Assembly: GCA_032153715.1 (NCBI GenBank)
Contig: JALDYR010000001.1
Location: forward strand, 1 to 64,000
Reading direction: 5' to 3'
From: SEAL01 sp032153715
GTDB lineage: Bacteria; Patescibacteriota; Saccharimonadia; Saccharimonadales; Saccharimonadaceae
DNA length: 64,000 nucleotides
Below the pieces are notes generated by a model. It was not told the origin of the DNA and did no database searches. It was given only the letters and a program-made list of their open reading frames with translations. This document shows positions 14,791 through 23,472 of the stretch, in pieces. Position 1 is the stretch's first letter; each line of letters begins with the position of its first letter. The position numbers and the translations under genes were made by a program.

Positions 14791-16203
14791 TTACTTGTAG
14801 TCGTCGTACGTCACCATGAGGGCGCGTGAATTGATCTGGCGCAGACTTTCAAGTCCAACCGACACCACAATCAGCAAACCTGTACCGCCAATTGCAAGGT
14901 TTTGAATACCCGTCACTCCAGCTTGTGCAAACAGATATTCGGCGATGAATGGCATAACAGCAATCAGGCCAAGTACGATTGATCCGAACAAGACCAGACG
15001 GTTCACAGTTCGAGACAAGTACTTTTCCGTCTGAAGACCCGGGCGCACGCCTTCGATAAAGCCACCCTGCTTTTGCAAGTTCTCGGCAATTTCATTTGCG
15101 TTAAAGACGATGCCGGTATAGAAATACGTAAAGAGGATGACGAGCGTGAAGTAGCTTGCTGGATAGATAAGCGCTGCCCATGTGTCGCCTGTAAACGCAC
15201 CTGGCTGCGGTGCCTGGAACCAAGTAATCAAATTGTTTGCCAGTTGCAAGTATTCAACATTGCCAGTCGCTTTTAGCACCTGACCGATGAAGGCCGGGAG
15301 TGACAGAAAAGCAACAGCAAAGATCACAGGAATCACACCAGCGGCGATCAGCTTGATCGGAAGGATACTCTTGATGCCACCGTAGCTACTGTTACCCTGA
15401 ACACGCTTTGCATAGTTGATCGTCACGACGCGCTGGGCTTCGTTAATCTTTACCAGTAGGTATAGCACAAGAAGCGAGGCAATCGAAACCGCGAGCGTCA
15501 CATAAAACGCCGTTGGATTTACCGGCAATGTAAACCAGTTAAAGACGTGAAGTGCACCGTTTGTCGTATCGACAAGTGATGTACCGAGCGTACCTAGTGT
15601 TGTTGGCAGCTGGCTAATGATGCCGGCAAAGATTAACATACTAATACCATTACCAATACCCTGCTCAGTAATCAGCTCACCAAGCCACATCAGCAGGAGC
15701 GCACCAGCGGTCATCGCGGTCACCGCAACGATCCATTCAATCGGCGTCGCACTGTCAACGATAGACGTATTGCCGGCGAGAACGGTTTGGCGAAGGATAT
15801 AGATAAAAGCAATCGACTGAACAACTGCGAGCGGCACACTAAGCATACGTGTCCACTGGTTAATCTTGCGACGACCCGATTCGCCGTCTTTATGAAGCTC
15901 CTCGAGCTTTGGAATTGCCTTGGTCAGCAGCTGCGTGATAATGCTCGCTGTAATGAACGGGCTAAGGCCAACGAGGACAATCGAAAGCTGCGACAACGCA
16001 CCACCCGAAAGAAGGTTTAAGAACCCGCCAAATTCGCTCGCGCTCACGACACTGTCGATCGCTTCTTTTAGTTTTGTTGGCTCTGTGAGCGGCACTGGAA
16101 TGTGCGCCAAGAACCTATATACAACAACGAGACCAAGCACAACCGCCAGGCGCTTTTGCATGTCCCTATTCTTGAATGATTTTAAAATAGTTTTCCAGTT
16201 CAT
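14791..16203 (-). CDS. secY: Protein translocase subunit SecY
   Basis: 470 aa, ten transmembrane helices, channel of the Sec translocon. FLAHIPVPL and LLSGGALSQLSIVLVGLSPF near the N-terminus, the TEQGIGNGISMLIFAGI block and the VRPGLQTEKYLSRTVNRLV cytosolic loop are typical. It is the last gene of the S10-spc operon, 96 nt after rplO, unlike the near-zero spacing elsewhere. That gap holds a hairpin. adk and map do not follow it. Confidence 0.97.
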   Translation of the reverse strand: MNWKTILKSFKNRDMQKRLAVVLGLVVVYRFLAHIPVPLTEPTKLKEAIDSVVSASEFGGFLNLLSGGALSQLSIVLVGLSPFITASIITQLLTKAIPKLEELHKDGESGRRKINQWTRMLSVPLAVVQSIAFIYILRQTVLAGNTSIVDSATPIEWIVAVTAMTAGALLLMWLGELITEQGIGNGISMLIFAGIISQLPTTLGTLGTSLVDTTNGALHVFNWFTLPVNPTAFYVTLAVSIASLLVLYLLVKINEAQRVVTINYAKRVQGNSSYGGIKSILPIKLIAAGVIPVIFAVAFLSLPAFIGQVLKATGNVEYLQLANNLITWFQAPQPGAFTGDTWAALIYPASYFTLVILFTYFYTGIVFNANEIAENLQKQGGFIEGVRPGLQTEKYLSRTVNRLVLFGSIVLGLIAVMPFIAEYLFAQAGVTGIQNLAIGGTGLLIVVSVGLESLRQINSRALMVTYDDYK

Positions 16204-16251
16204 CAGTCGTTTCCCTATCTACTTACCTGTTTCGTGAAATTATTACTACTG

Positions 16252-16283
16252 GTCGTAGTACACTACCATCAGTATACTACGAC
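16252..16283 (-). promoter_or_regulatory. Hairpin between rplO and secY
   Basis: GTCGTAGTA (16252-16260) and TACTACGAC (16275-16283), 14-nt loop, in the only long gap of the S10-spc operon. No T-run follows it, so a processing or attenuation element setting secY level relative to r-proteins is plausible. Confidence 0.45.
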
Positions 16284-16299
16284 AAGCGCAACAATCTAA

Positions 16300-16779
16300 T
16301 TATTTGTCAGATGCTTCTGCTTCTTTTGTACTCTTCTTTAGAGGAGTAGCAGTCTTTGTGAATGTACCGCCAGCTTTTGTAATAGCTGCTTGTACGCTCT
16401 TGCTTGCTGCTTGCACGTTCAACGTCACCTTTTCAGTTAGTTCACCGCGAGCGATGACCTTAACTGTGTGGAATGGCGTTGCAATGTAGCCTTGCTCGAA
16501 CAACGTAAAGTTGTCGGCAGTCTTGCCCTTGAACGCGTTCAAGTGATCAAGATAAACAACCTGTGCAGGTGACTTAAGGCTCTTGAAACCACGAGCTTTT
16601 GGAATAGCCTGAACAAGCGCACGCTGTCCACCCTGGAACATTGCGTGAAGCTTCTTACCAGTACGAGAGCCTTGACCCTTTGTACCACGACCAGCAGTTT
16701 TACCCTGACCTGCCGCAATGCCACGTCCAACGCGCTTGCGGTCTTTGTTAGCAGTAACTTGGAGTTCGTTGTATTTCAT
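16300..16779 (-). CDS. rplO: Ribosomal protein L15 (uL15)
   Basis: 159 aa, 50S protein. DRKRVGRGIAAGQGKTAGRG and KGQGSRTGKKLHAMFQGGQ are family-diagnostic. It overlaps rpsE by 1 nt with no rpmD (uL30) between, a Patescibacteria trait. Confidence 0.97.
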   Translation of the reverse strand: MKYNELQVTANKDRKRVGRGIAAGQGKTAGRGTKGQGSRTGKKLHAMFQGGQRALVQAIPKARGFKSLKSPAQVVYLDHLNAFKGKTADNFTLFEQGYIATPFHTVKVIARGELTEKVTLNVQAASKSVQAAITKAGGTFTKTATPLKKSTKEAEASDK

Positions 16780-17363
16780 TACTTAGTCTCCTTCTTTGCT
16801 GTTTTCTTAGCAGGCTGCGCGTTAAGCCATTGATCCTTAGGAACAAGGCTGCGAAGTGCTTCGATAGTAGCGTAGGCAATGTTCACCTTGTTCGTAGAAC
16901 CAAGTGACTTTGAAAGCATGTTACGGATACCAGTTACACCGATGATTTGGCGAACCACACCACCAGCGATAATACCAGTACCAGGCGCAGCAGGCTTGAT
17001 CAATACACGTGCGCCAGATAGCTTGATCTCTGCATCGTGAGGAATTGTTTCATTCGTCACAGGAATAGTGATCAAGTGCTTCTTTGCAACGTCAGTTGCT
17101 TTTGCAACGGCAGTCTGTACGTCCTGACCCTTAGAGACACCAACGCCAACTTTACCCTTGCGGTCACCAACGACAACGAGTGCCTTGAATCGGAAACGGC
17201 GACCGCCCTTTACGACACGTGCGACACGATCGATGTTGATCACAAGTTCTTCGAACTCTTTTGGCTCCTGAGGAGTGTTATCGCGACGATTGTCACGGCG
17301 AGGTCCATTGCCGCGTGACTGAGGTGCGCGAGTGTTTGTTGTAGCTGCATTTTGTTCAGCCAT
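16779..17363 (-). CDS. rpsE: Ribosomal protein S5 (uS5)
   Basis: 194 aa. The dsRNA-binding-like N-domain (INIDRVARVVKGGRRFRFKA) and the C-domain (GTGIIAGGVVRQIIGVTGI) are present. The N-terminal ~35 residues are an Asn/Arg-rich extension. The protein is in the 30S decoding-fidelity region with S4. Confidence 0.97.
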   Translation of the reverse strand: MAEQNAATTNTRAPQSRGNGPRRDNRRDNTPQEPKEFEELVINIDRVARVVKGGRRFRFKALVVVGDRKGKVGVGVSKGQDVQTAVAKATDVAKKHLITIPVTNETIPHDAEIKLSGARVLIKPAAPGTGIIAGGVVRQIIGVTGIRNMLSKSLGSTNKVNIAYATIEALRSLVPKDQWLNAQPAKKTAKKETK

Positions 17364-17365
17364 GA

Positions 17366-17719
17366 TTAAAACTCTAGTCCTTCCCCACGTGCAGCATCAG
17401 CGAGTGCGCTTAGGCGGCCAGCGTACTGACGACCGTTACGATCAAATACTACAGTAGTAATTTTAGCTTTCTTTGCCTTCTTCGCAATGTCTGCACCGAC
17501 TTTAGCAGCCTGTTCAGTCATTGTACCGTCTTGCTTTGTACCGACAGTTGTTGCAGCAGCAAGTGTATGCTGAGCGACGTCATCGATAATCTGCGCGCTG
17601 ACGTGCTTGTTACTGATAGTAACTGTCAAGCGAGGACGCTCTGCAGTACCAGTAACCTTGCTACGGACACGATTCTTACGAAGACTCTTGTTGAGGAGTT
17701 TTTTAGCGAGATCTGCCAT
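17366..17719 (-). CDS. rplR: Ribosomal protein L18 (uL18)
   Basis: 117 aa, 5S rRNA-binding protein. RVRSKVTGTAERPRLTVTIS and the C-terminal FDRNGRQYAGRLSALADAAR are typical. It works with L5 (rplE, same operon) in the central protuberance. Spacing is 2 nt to both neighbours. Confidence 0.97.
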   Translation of the reverse strand: MADLAKKLLNKSLRKNRVRSKVTGTAERPRLTVTISNKHVSAQIIDDVAQHTLAAATTVGTKQDGTMTEQAAKVGADIAKKAKKAKITTVVFDRNGRQYAGRLSALADAARGEGLEF

Positions 17720-17721
17720 GA

Positions 17722-18255
17722 TTACTTACCAGCCTTTCCTGCTTTTCGAAGAATAACTTCATCAGCGTATTTGATACCCTTGCCCTTGTATGGCTCAGGC
17801 TTTTTCAGTGAACGAATTTCAGCTGCAACCTGACCGACTTGTTGTTTGTCGATGCCAGATACAGTGATACTCATTTTTTCAACAGTCAGTTGAACACCTA
17901 CAGGTGCTGCGTACTTAACTGGGTGGCTAAAGCCAAGGCTCATTTCGATTGCTTGGCCGCCGCCCGATACGCGGAAACCGACACCGTTTACTTCAAGTTT
18001 CTTTTCGAAACCTTTCGTAACGCCGTCAACTGCGTTGTTCAGGAGGGCACGTTGCAAACCGTGCTGTGCTTTAGCAATTCGCTCGTCATCATTACGAGTA
18101 ACGATAGCGTTTCCATCTTCGATTGAAACTTTCACGTCACTCAGATGAGGAACTGTCAATTCGCCTTTGGCACCCTTGACAGAGATTACATCTGAATCAA
18201 CCGTGATTGTCACACCCGAAGGGATCGCAATTGGTAGTTTTCCGATTCGACTCAT
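17722..18255 (-). CDS. rplF: Ribosomal protein L6 (uL6)
   Basis: 177 aa, tandem L6 domains, with MSRIGKLPIAIPSGVTITVD at the start and LKKPEPYKGKGIKYADE near the end. The frame is open to 18294, but ATG 18255 gives the canonical N-terminus. The upstream Shine-Dalgarno is weak (AGAGAAG), and the ATG lies 1 nt after the stop of the 48-aa ORF, so translation may be coupled. Confidence 0.95.
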   Translation of the reverse strand: MSRIGKLPIAIPSGVTITVDSDVISVKGAKGELTVPHLSDVKVSIEDGNAIVTRNDDERIAKAQHGLQRALLNNAVDGVTKGFEKKLEVNGVGFRVSGGGQAIEMSLGFSHPVKYAAPVGVQLTVEKMSITVSGIDKQQVGQVAAEIRSLKKPEPYKGKGIKYADEVILRKAGKAGK

Positions 18256-18256
18256 T

Positions 18257-18403
18257 TTACTTCTCTTTCTTATTGTTCTTCTTCTGCCTGACATCTTCGC
18301 CTAAAGTAGGCTGCTGTCCACCGAAATTAGCGAGAAGGATTTCTGCTATAGTTTCGACGACCTCAGCCACCTTAGTGTAGATATTAAACAAAAGAGTCTT
18401 CAT
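18257..18403 (-). CDS. 48-aa ORF embedded between rpsH and rplF
   Basis: ATG 18403 is 4 nt after the rpsH stop and the TAA (18257-18259) is 1 nt before rplF. It encodes MKTLLFNIYTKVAEVVETIA, then a short GGQQPTLGED linker and a lysine-rich tail. The N-terminal half is an amphipathic helix. There is no matching ribosomal family. Tight packing inside an essential operon argues that it is translated; alternatively this is an extended rplF leader. Confidence 0.5.
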   Translation of the reverse strand: MKTLLFNIYTKVAEVVETIAEILLANFGGQQPTLGEDVRQKKNNKKEK

Positions 18404-18407
18404 TTGA

Positions 18408-18809
18408 TTAATATACCTTAAGCAGCAATTCACCGCCAAGACGCTGTTTAACAGCTTCGTGACCTGTGATTACACCCTTGCTTGTACTAACGAGGACAAG
18501 TCCACGACCGCTTTTTACACGTGGGATTTCGTCTGCTTTAACGTACATGCGGCGACCTGGCTTACTCATACGTGTAATTTCGTTAATTACACTGTTCTCG
18601 CCTGGCTTGTTGATTGTGATAACCAACGTGTCGCGTGGCTTACCTGCTTCGACTTTTACGTCAGCGAGGTAGTTGTTTTTCTTTAGTTGCTCAGCAACTG
18701 TCTTCTTTAGCTTTGATGCTGGAACACGAATTTCGTGCTTGCCAACCATAGCCGCGTTACGGATGCGGGTTAGAAGGTCGGCGATTGGGTCAGTTGATTG
18801 TAGTGACAT
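18408..18809 (-). CDS. rpsH: Ribosomal protein S8 (uS8)
   Basis: 133 aa. DPIADLLTRIRNAAMVGKHE and the C-terminal RGLVLVSTSKGVITGHEA identify it. It binds the central domain of 16S rRNA. S8 is the spc-operon repressor in E. coli; nothing here shows whether that holds. Confidence 0.97.
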   Translation of the reverse strand: MSLQSTDPIADLLTRIRNAAMVGKHEIRVPASKLKKTVAEQLKKNNYLADVKVEAGKPRDTLVITINKPGENSVINEITRMSKPGRRMYVKADEIPRVKSGRGLVLVSTSKGVITGHEAVKQRLGGELLLKVY

Positions 18810-18827
18810 ATCTTATTCCTTTCCTTC

Positions 18828-19097
18828 TTACCAACTACTCTTTGTAACGCCAGGGATTTCACCCTTAGAAGCTTTTTCGCGGAAGTTAATACGGTTAAGA
18901 CCGAACTTGCGCATGTAACCACGTGGACGACCAGACAGGACGTCGCGGTTCTTCCAGCGAGTTGGTGAACTGTTAAGTGGAAGTTTTTGCAAACCTTCAA
19001 GATCACCAAGTTCTTTTAGTTCGGCGCGCTTTTCAGCGTACTTAACGATCATTTTCTTGCGCTTTTCGTCGCGTGCGATCATAGATTTCTTAGCCAT
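18828..19097 (-). CDS. rpsN: Ribosomal protein S14 (uS14), zinc-free long form
   Basis: 89 aa with AKKSMIARDEKRKKMIVKYA and the C-terminal RDVLSGRPRGYMRKFGLNR. No CxxC...CxxC zinc motif is present; this is the long C-minus type. It overlaps rplE by 1 nt. Confidence 0.97.
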   Translation of the reverse strand: MAKKSMIARDEKRKKMIVKYAEKRAELKELGDLEGLQKLPLNSSPTRWKNRDVLSGRPRGYMRKFGLNRINFREKASKGEIPGVTKSSW

Positions 19098-19678
19098 TAG
19101 CGTCGGCCTCCTTCTTTCTCAAATGGTACGCCAAATTTCTCTAGCAATGCGCGGCTGTGTGCAGCTTCTTCATTTTTGATAGTGAAGGTAATCTGCAAAC
19201 CGTGAAGTACTTGAGTTTCTTCGAACGTAAGCTCTGGGAAGATTGACTGCTCAACGATACCAAGGTTGTAATTACCACCCTTGTCGAACTTTGTACCTAC
19301 GCCGTGAAAGTCACGTACACGTGGAAGTGATACGTTAACGAGACGATCGAGGAATTCGTACATACGTGCACCACGAAGCGTTACGTTGATACCAACGCGG
19401 TTCATGCCAGCGCGAATCTTGAATCCAGCGATTGACTTCTTTGCCATGCGGTCAACAGGCTGCTGACCAGTGACTTTAGTAAGCGTATTACGAACAACTT
19501 CGTAGTGACGCTTGTCGTCTTTGTTCTTACCGATTCCAACGCTGACCACAATTTTCTCGAGCTTTGGTACTTGGTTGACATTCTCGAGGTTCAATTCGGC
19601 CTGGAGTTCTTTGACATACTGAGTAGTGTACAAAGCTTTCAAGCGAGGAGCGGTAGTAGTAGCAGTAGCTTTTGCCAT
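19097..19678 (-). CDS. rplE: Ribosomal protein L5 (uL5)
   Basis: 193 aa, 5S rRNA-binding protein of the central protuberance. NVNQVPKLEKIVVSVGIG, RVGINVTLRGARMYEFLDRL and FHGVGTKFDKGGNYNLGI are conserved L5 blocks. It has 1-nt overlaps on both sides. Confidence 0.97.
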   Translation of the reverse strand: MAKATATTTAPRLKALYTTQYVKELQAELNLENVNQVPKLEKIVVSVGIGKNKDDKRHYEVVRNTLTKVTGQQPVDRMAKKSIAGFKIRAGMNRVGINVTLRGARMYEFLDRLVNVSLPRVRDFHGVGTKFDKGGNYNLGIVEQSIFPELTFEETQVLHGLQITFTIKNEEAAHSRALLEKFGVPFEKEGGRR

Positions 19679-20001
19679 TACTTGATCTCCTTATTCTTTG
19701 CCTGACGTGCAAGGCGAACCTTTGCGCCGTCGGCGTTCTTTACGTATCCAACACGGCTTGTTGCAGCTGACTTTTCGTCAACAACAAGAGCAACCTTATG
19801 AAGTGGAGTTGGAACATGAATGTCCTTGTGGCCACCTGTTGGGTTTGTCTGTGATGGTTTGATCTTGCGGTGACTAACGCCAACACCTTCGATCAGCACT
19901 GCGTTCTTTTTAGGAAGCACAGCAACTACTTTACCAGTGGTACCTTTTTTGTTGCCACTGATCAGTTTGACGATATCGTCTTTCTTGATACGGTTAGCCA
20001 T
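19678..20001 (-). CDS. rplX: Ribosomal protein L24 (uL24)
   Basis: 107 aa with a KOW motif (KLISGNKKGTTGKVVAVLPK) and HRKIKPSQTNPTGGHKDIHV. It is an assembly initiator of the 50S. Confidence 0.97.
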   Translation of the reverse strand: MANRIKKDDIVKLISGNKKGTTGKVVAVLPKKNAVLIEGVGVSHRKIKPSQTNPTGGHKDIHVPTPLHKVALVVDEKSAATSRVGYVKNADGAKVRLARQAKNKEIK

Positions 20002-20003
20002 AA

Positions 20004-20372
20004 TTAGAGTACCTCCGGTGCAAGGCTGATGATCTTTGCGTAGCCCATGTCACGAAGTTCACGTGGCACAGGACCAAAGACACGAGTAGCCTTAGGGTTT
20101 TTATCATCGTTGATGATTACTGCGGCATTGTCGTCGAAGCAAATCGTGCTGCCGTCTTTACGCTGAATTTGGTCGCGGGTGCGAACAATAACAGCTTTAA
20201 CGACTGATTTCCTTTTAACGTTACCAGTTGGGTTCGCTTGCTTTACGGTAGCAACAATGATGTCACCGACGCGGGCGTAGCGGCGCTTTGTACCACCGAG
20301 AACGCGAATACAAAGGATTTCCTTTGCACCACTGTTGTCAGTGACTTTTAGACGAGTTTCCTGCTGAATCAT
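20004..20372 (-). CDS. rplN: Ribosomal protein L14 (uL14)
   Basis: 122 aa, standard length. MIQQETRLKVTDNSGAKEIL and ARVGDIIVATVKQANPTGNV are diagnostic. It overlaps rpsQ by 1 nt. Confidence 0.98.
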   Translation of the reverse strand: MIQQETRLKVTDNSGAKEILCIRVLGGTKRRYARVGDIIVATVKQANPTGNVKRKSVVKAVIVRTRDQIQRKDGSTICFDDNAAVIINDDKNPKATRVFGPVPRELRDMGYAKIISLAPEVL

Positions 20373-20650
20373 TACGCTTCAACCTCATCTTCCTTCAATT
20401 CTACTGAACCACGAGATTTAGTTTCGATGTTCGATAGTTTGAAGCTCTTCGTCTTTGAAACTGGACGAGTTTCAACGATTTGCACTTTGTCACCATTGTG
20501 CGCTTCATTGTTTTCATCGTGAGCAGTGTATTTACGTGAAACAGTGTACTGCTTGCCATAAATAGGGTGAGTCTCACGACTAGTCACAGTGACGGTAATT
20601 GTCTTATCGCGAACATCCGATGTCACGATACCAGTCAATGTCTTGGCCAT
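20372..20650 (-). CDS. rpsQ: Ribosomal protein S17 (uS17)
   Basis: 92 aa OB-fold protein. LTGIVTSDVRDKTITVTVTS and ETRPVSKTKSFKL are present. The C-terminal acidic tail is a little longer than usual. Confidence 0.97.
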   Translation of the reverse strand: MAKTLTGIVTSDVRDKTITVTVTSRETHPIYGKQYTVSRKYTAHDENNEAHNGDKVQIVETRPVSKTKSFKLSNIETKSRGSVELKEDEVEA

Positions 20651-20651
20651 A

Positions 20652-20888
20652 TTATTTACTCTCCTTTGCCGCGAGCTCAGCTGCTCGGATAGCAGTGTGC
20701 AAACGTGCGATTTCTTTACGAGTCGTTGTCAGGACACGTGGGTTAACAAGTTCGCCTGCAGCGTGTGAACGCTTAGCGGCAATCTGGTCAGCTTGCTTTG
20801 CAGCAAGTTCTTCACGTAGTTGATCAACGGTCTTCACTTCAGCGGCTTTTTTAGGGGCAGCTTTCTTGGTTGTCTTAGTTTCAGCCAT
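20652..20888 (-). CDS. rpmC: Ribosomal protein L29 (uL29)
   Basis: 78 aa, helical hairpin at the tunnel exit. TVDQLREELAAKQADQIAAK and NPRVLTTTRKEIARLHTAI match L29. An Ala/Lys-rich ~15-residue N-terminal extension is extra. Confidence 0.93.
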   Translation of the reverse strand: MAETKTTKKAAPKKAAEVKTVDQLREELAAKQADQIAAKRSHAAGELVNPRVLTTTRKEIARLHTAIRAAELAAKESK

Positions 20889-20890
20889 GA

Positions 20891-21304
20891 TTATGCCTCC
20901 TCTCGCTTGATGAATTTAGTTTTTACAGGAAGTTTGTGTGCTGCAAGGCGCATAGCTTCACGAGCAACTTCTTCTTGTACACCCTTCATTTCAAACATTA
21001 CTGTTCCGGCTTTCACCTTAGCAACGAAGAATTCAGGGTTACCTTTACCGCTACCCATCTTTACATCCTGTGGCTTGCGCGTAACAGGAGTGTGAGGGAA
21101 GATACGGATCCAGATTTTACCACCACGCTTGATGTAGCGGGTCATCGCCTGACGAGCTGACTCGATCTGACGACTAGTGATGCGTTCGTTTGACTGGCTC
21201 TGAAGAGCGTAGTCACCAAAAGCGATGTAATGACCGCGAGTCGCGATGCCATCGTTTTTGCCCTTACGAACCTTTCGATATTTAGTTTTCTTTGGCAGTA
21301 ACAT
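20891..21304 (-). CDS. rplP: Ribosomal protein L16 (uL16)
   Basis: 137 aa, near the A site. MLLPKKTKYRKVRKG and GKIWIRIFPHTPVTRKPQDV, then MGSGKGNPEFFVAKV, identify it. It overlaps rpsC by 1 nt. Confidence 0.98.
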   Translation of the reverse strand: MLLPKKTKYRKVRKGKNDGIATRGHYIAFGDYALQSQSNERITSRQIESARQAMTRYIKRGGKIWIRIFPHTPVTRKPQDVKMGSGKGNPEFFVAKVKAGTVMFEMKGVQEEVAREAMRLAAHKLPVKTKFIKREEA

Positions 21305-21942
21305 TATCGATCAGTCCTTTCACCCTTGTAGATCCAGACCTTTACACCGATGATACCAACACCAGGAGCGTTCGCACGTGCAGAGTGGAAATCGATATCA
21401 GCACGAAGTGTGTGCAGAGGCACTGAGCCTTCGATAACCTTTTCACGGCGAGCCATTTCGGCGTTGTTTAGACGACCAGCAACCTGAATACGGATACCCT
21501 TGGCACCTGCATTCATTGTGTTCTGTGCAGTCATTTTCATCGCGCGGCGGAAGTTGATGCGGCGCTCAAGCTGACGAGCGATATTCTCGGCAACAAGCTT
21601 TGCATCAAGTTCTGGACGCTTAACTTCTTCAATATTGATACGAACTGGAAGGCTAGCAATCTTTTCGATGTTAGCTTTTAGTTCAGTAACGCCAGCACCA
21701 CCACGGCCGATCACAACACCAGCTTTTGCTGTGTGAATCGTAATAGTGATGAGGTTAGCCGAACGTTCAATCTCGATGCGACTGATCGTTGGGCGTGATG
21801 CGAACTTAGCTTCGATAAGCTCACGAATACGGATGTCCTCTGCAAGCCATTTGGCAAAATCGCGTTTACCGGCAAACCAGCGTGAACTCCAGTTTTTGTG
21901 AACTTGCAGACGGAAGCTAATTGGGTTTACTTTTTGGCCCAT
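21304..21942 (-). CDS. rpsC: Ribosomal protein S3 (uS3)
   Basis: 212 aa with a KH domain (TAKAGVVIGRGGAGVTELKA) and the C-terminal GIRIQVAGRLNNAEMARRE. It is part of the mRNA entry channel. Confidence 0.98.
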   Translation of the reverse strand: MGQKVNPISFRLQVHKNWSSRWFAGKRDFAKWLAEDIRIRELIEAKFASRPTISRIEIERSANLITITIHTAKAGVVIGRGGAGVTELKANIEKIASLPVRINIEEVKRPELDAKLVAENIARQLERRINFRRAMKMTAQNTMNAGAKGIRIQVAGRLNNAEMARREKVIEGSVPLHTLRADIDFHSARANAPGVGIIGVKVWIYKGERTDR

Positions 21943-21943
21943 A

Positions 21944-22363
21944 TTACTTGCTCTCCTTTGCAGGCGCGTCAGCAGCAGCTACAGTTTTCTTTGCAGCTGG
22001 CTTCTTCTTAAGTTTTTCAACGCCAGAAACTTCAACAAGGATGTGGCTAGTCTTCTTTTGGAAAGGTAGCGCACGGCCACGGCTAGCTGGTTTGAATCGC
22101 TTCAAACGTGGGCCAGCAGTCACAGTCAATGTCGTGATGTGAAGTGTTTTGCCGTCTAGGTTATGGTTGTTCGTTGCGTTAGCCTTAGCACTCTCGATTG
22201 CCTTTTTAACTGGCAATGCAGCGCGCTTTGGAACGTGTTCCAGGATAACAAGAGCATCAGCAACGGTACGGTTACGAACAAGTGCAGCGACAAGGCTCAC
22301 CTTGCGGGGAGTCTGGTCTACACCTTTAGCGTAGGCGCGTACTGTAAATACTTCTTCTGCCAT
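21944..22363 (-). CDS. rplV: Ribosomal protein L22 (uL22)
   Basis: 139 aa, lines the exit tunnel. RKVSLVAALVRNRTVADALV and GRALPFQKKTSHILVEVS are typical. It has an extra Lys/Ala-rich C-terminal tail of ~20 residues. Confidence 0.97.
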   Translation of the reverse strand: MAEEVFTVRAYAKGVDQTPRKVSLVAALVRNRTVADALVILEHVPKRAALPVKKAIESAKANATNNHNLDGKTLHITTLTVTAGPRLKRFKPASRGRALPFQKKTSHILVEVSGVEKLKKKPAAKKTVAAADAPAKESK

Positions 22364-22629
22364 TACTTCTTATCCTTTCCACCGTGCTTGCGGAACTTAC
22401 GAGTTGGGCTAAACTCACCGAGTTTGTGACCAACCATGTTCTCAGATACAAGCACAGGAACGTGTACACGACCGTTGTGAACAGCGATCGTTCGGCCTAC
22501 CATCTCTGGAGTGATCGTGCTAGCACGAGCCCAGGTCTTGATGATAGTACGATCATCAGGCGTCAAAGCCGCCACTTTTTTAGCGAGCTTGGCGTCGATG
22601 AATGGGCCTTTTTTGAGTGATCGACTCAT
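22363..22629 (-). CDS. rpsS: Ribosomal protein S19 (uS19)
   Basis: 88 aa. MSRSLKKGPFIDAKL and MVGHKLGEFSPTRKFRKHGG are diagnostic. It is a 30S head protein. Confidence 0.98.
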   Translation of the reverse strand: MSRSLKKGPFIDAKLAKKVAALTPDDRTIIKTWARASTITPEMVGRTIAVHNGRVHVPVLVSENMVGHKLGEFSPTRKFRKHGGKDKK

Positions 22630-22632
22630 ATA

Positions 22633-23472
22633 CTACCTCTTCCTCTTCGCATCATGGCGACTTTTAACAATCAACTTGCTGACGTCTTTGCGTCGGCGAG
22701 TACGGTAACCAAGTGTCAATTGACCCCATGGAGTACGTGGTGGTTTACCACTACCATGACGTCCACCGTCACCACCACCGTGTGGGTGATCTGTGGCGTT
22801 CATAACGACACCGCGGACACCTGGACGGATACCCTTGCGACGGTTACGACCGGCAGAACCGATTTTTACGTTTTGGTGCTGAACGTTACCGACAACACCG
22901 AGTGCAGCTGTCGCTTCCAAACGGAAACGGCGAACTTCACCTGATGGAAGGCGTACTTGAGCGTAATCGCCTTCTTTAGCCATCAACTGAGCTTTCGTAC
23001 CAGCTGAACGAACCATCTGCGCACCCTTACCTGCTTGGATTTCGATCGCGTAGATCTGTGAACCAACAGGAATCTTTGAAAGTGGCATACGGTTTGAAGC
23101 TTCGATTGGAGCATCAGGACCGCTCACAATTTGCTTGCCCTTAGTCATTTGCGTATCAGCAAGAACGTAGTGGTAAAGACCGTTCTGATCTTTAATACGA
23201 GCGATACGTGCTGAACGGTTAGGATCGTATTCGATTTCTTCAATCGTTGCGACCGTACCTGGAGCAAGTTTGTGATTCATTAGACGGTGATGTCGTTTGA
23301 CACCGCCACCACGGTGACGAACAGTGATGCGACCAGTGTTGTTACGACCAGCATTCTGCTTCTTGCTCTTGATGAGGCTTTTGAGCGGTTTGCGTGTTGT
23401 AATTTCACTGTAGTCTTCGCTTGTCATGCCACGGCGAGCAGGAGTAGTAGGGTTGTAAGCTTTAATTGGCAT
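22633..23472 (-). CDS. rplB: Ribosomal protein L2 (uL2)
   Basis: 279 aa, peptidyl-transferase-proximal 50S protein. GRNNTGRITVRHRGGGVKRH, NATDHPHGGGDGGRHGSGKP (with the His of the PHGGG motif) and TRRRKDVSKLIVKSR are present. Confidence 0.98.
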   Translation of the reverse strand: MPIKAYNPTTPARRGMTSEDYSEITTRKPLKSLIKSKKQNAGRNNTGRITVRHRGGGVKRHHRLMNHKLAPGTVATIEEIEYDPNRSARIARIKDQNGLYHYVLADTQMTKGKQIVSGPDAPIEASNRMPLSKIPVGSQIYAIEIQAGKGAQMVRSAGTKAQLMAKEGDYAQVRLPSGEVRRFRLEATAALGVVGNVQHQNVKIGSAGRNRRKGIRPGVRGVVMNATDHPHGGGDGGRHGSGKPPRTPWGQLTLGYRTRRRKDVSKLIVKSRHDAKRKR

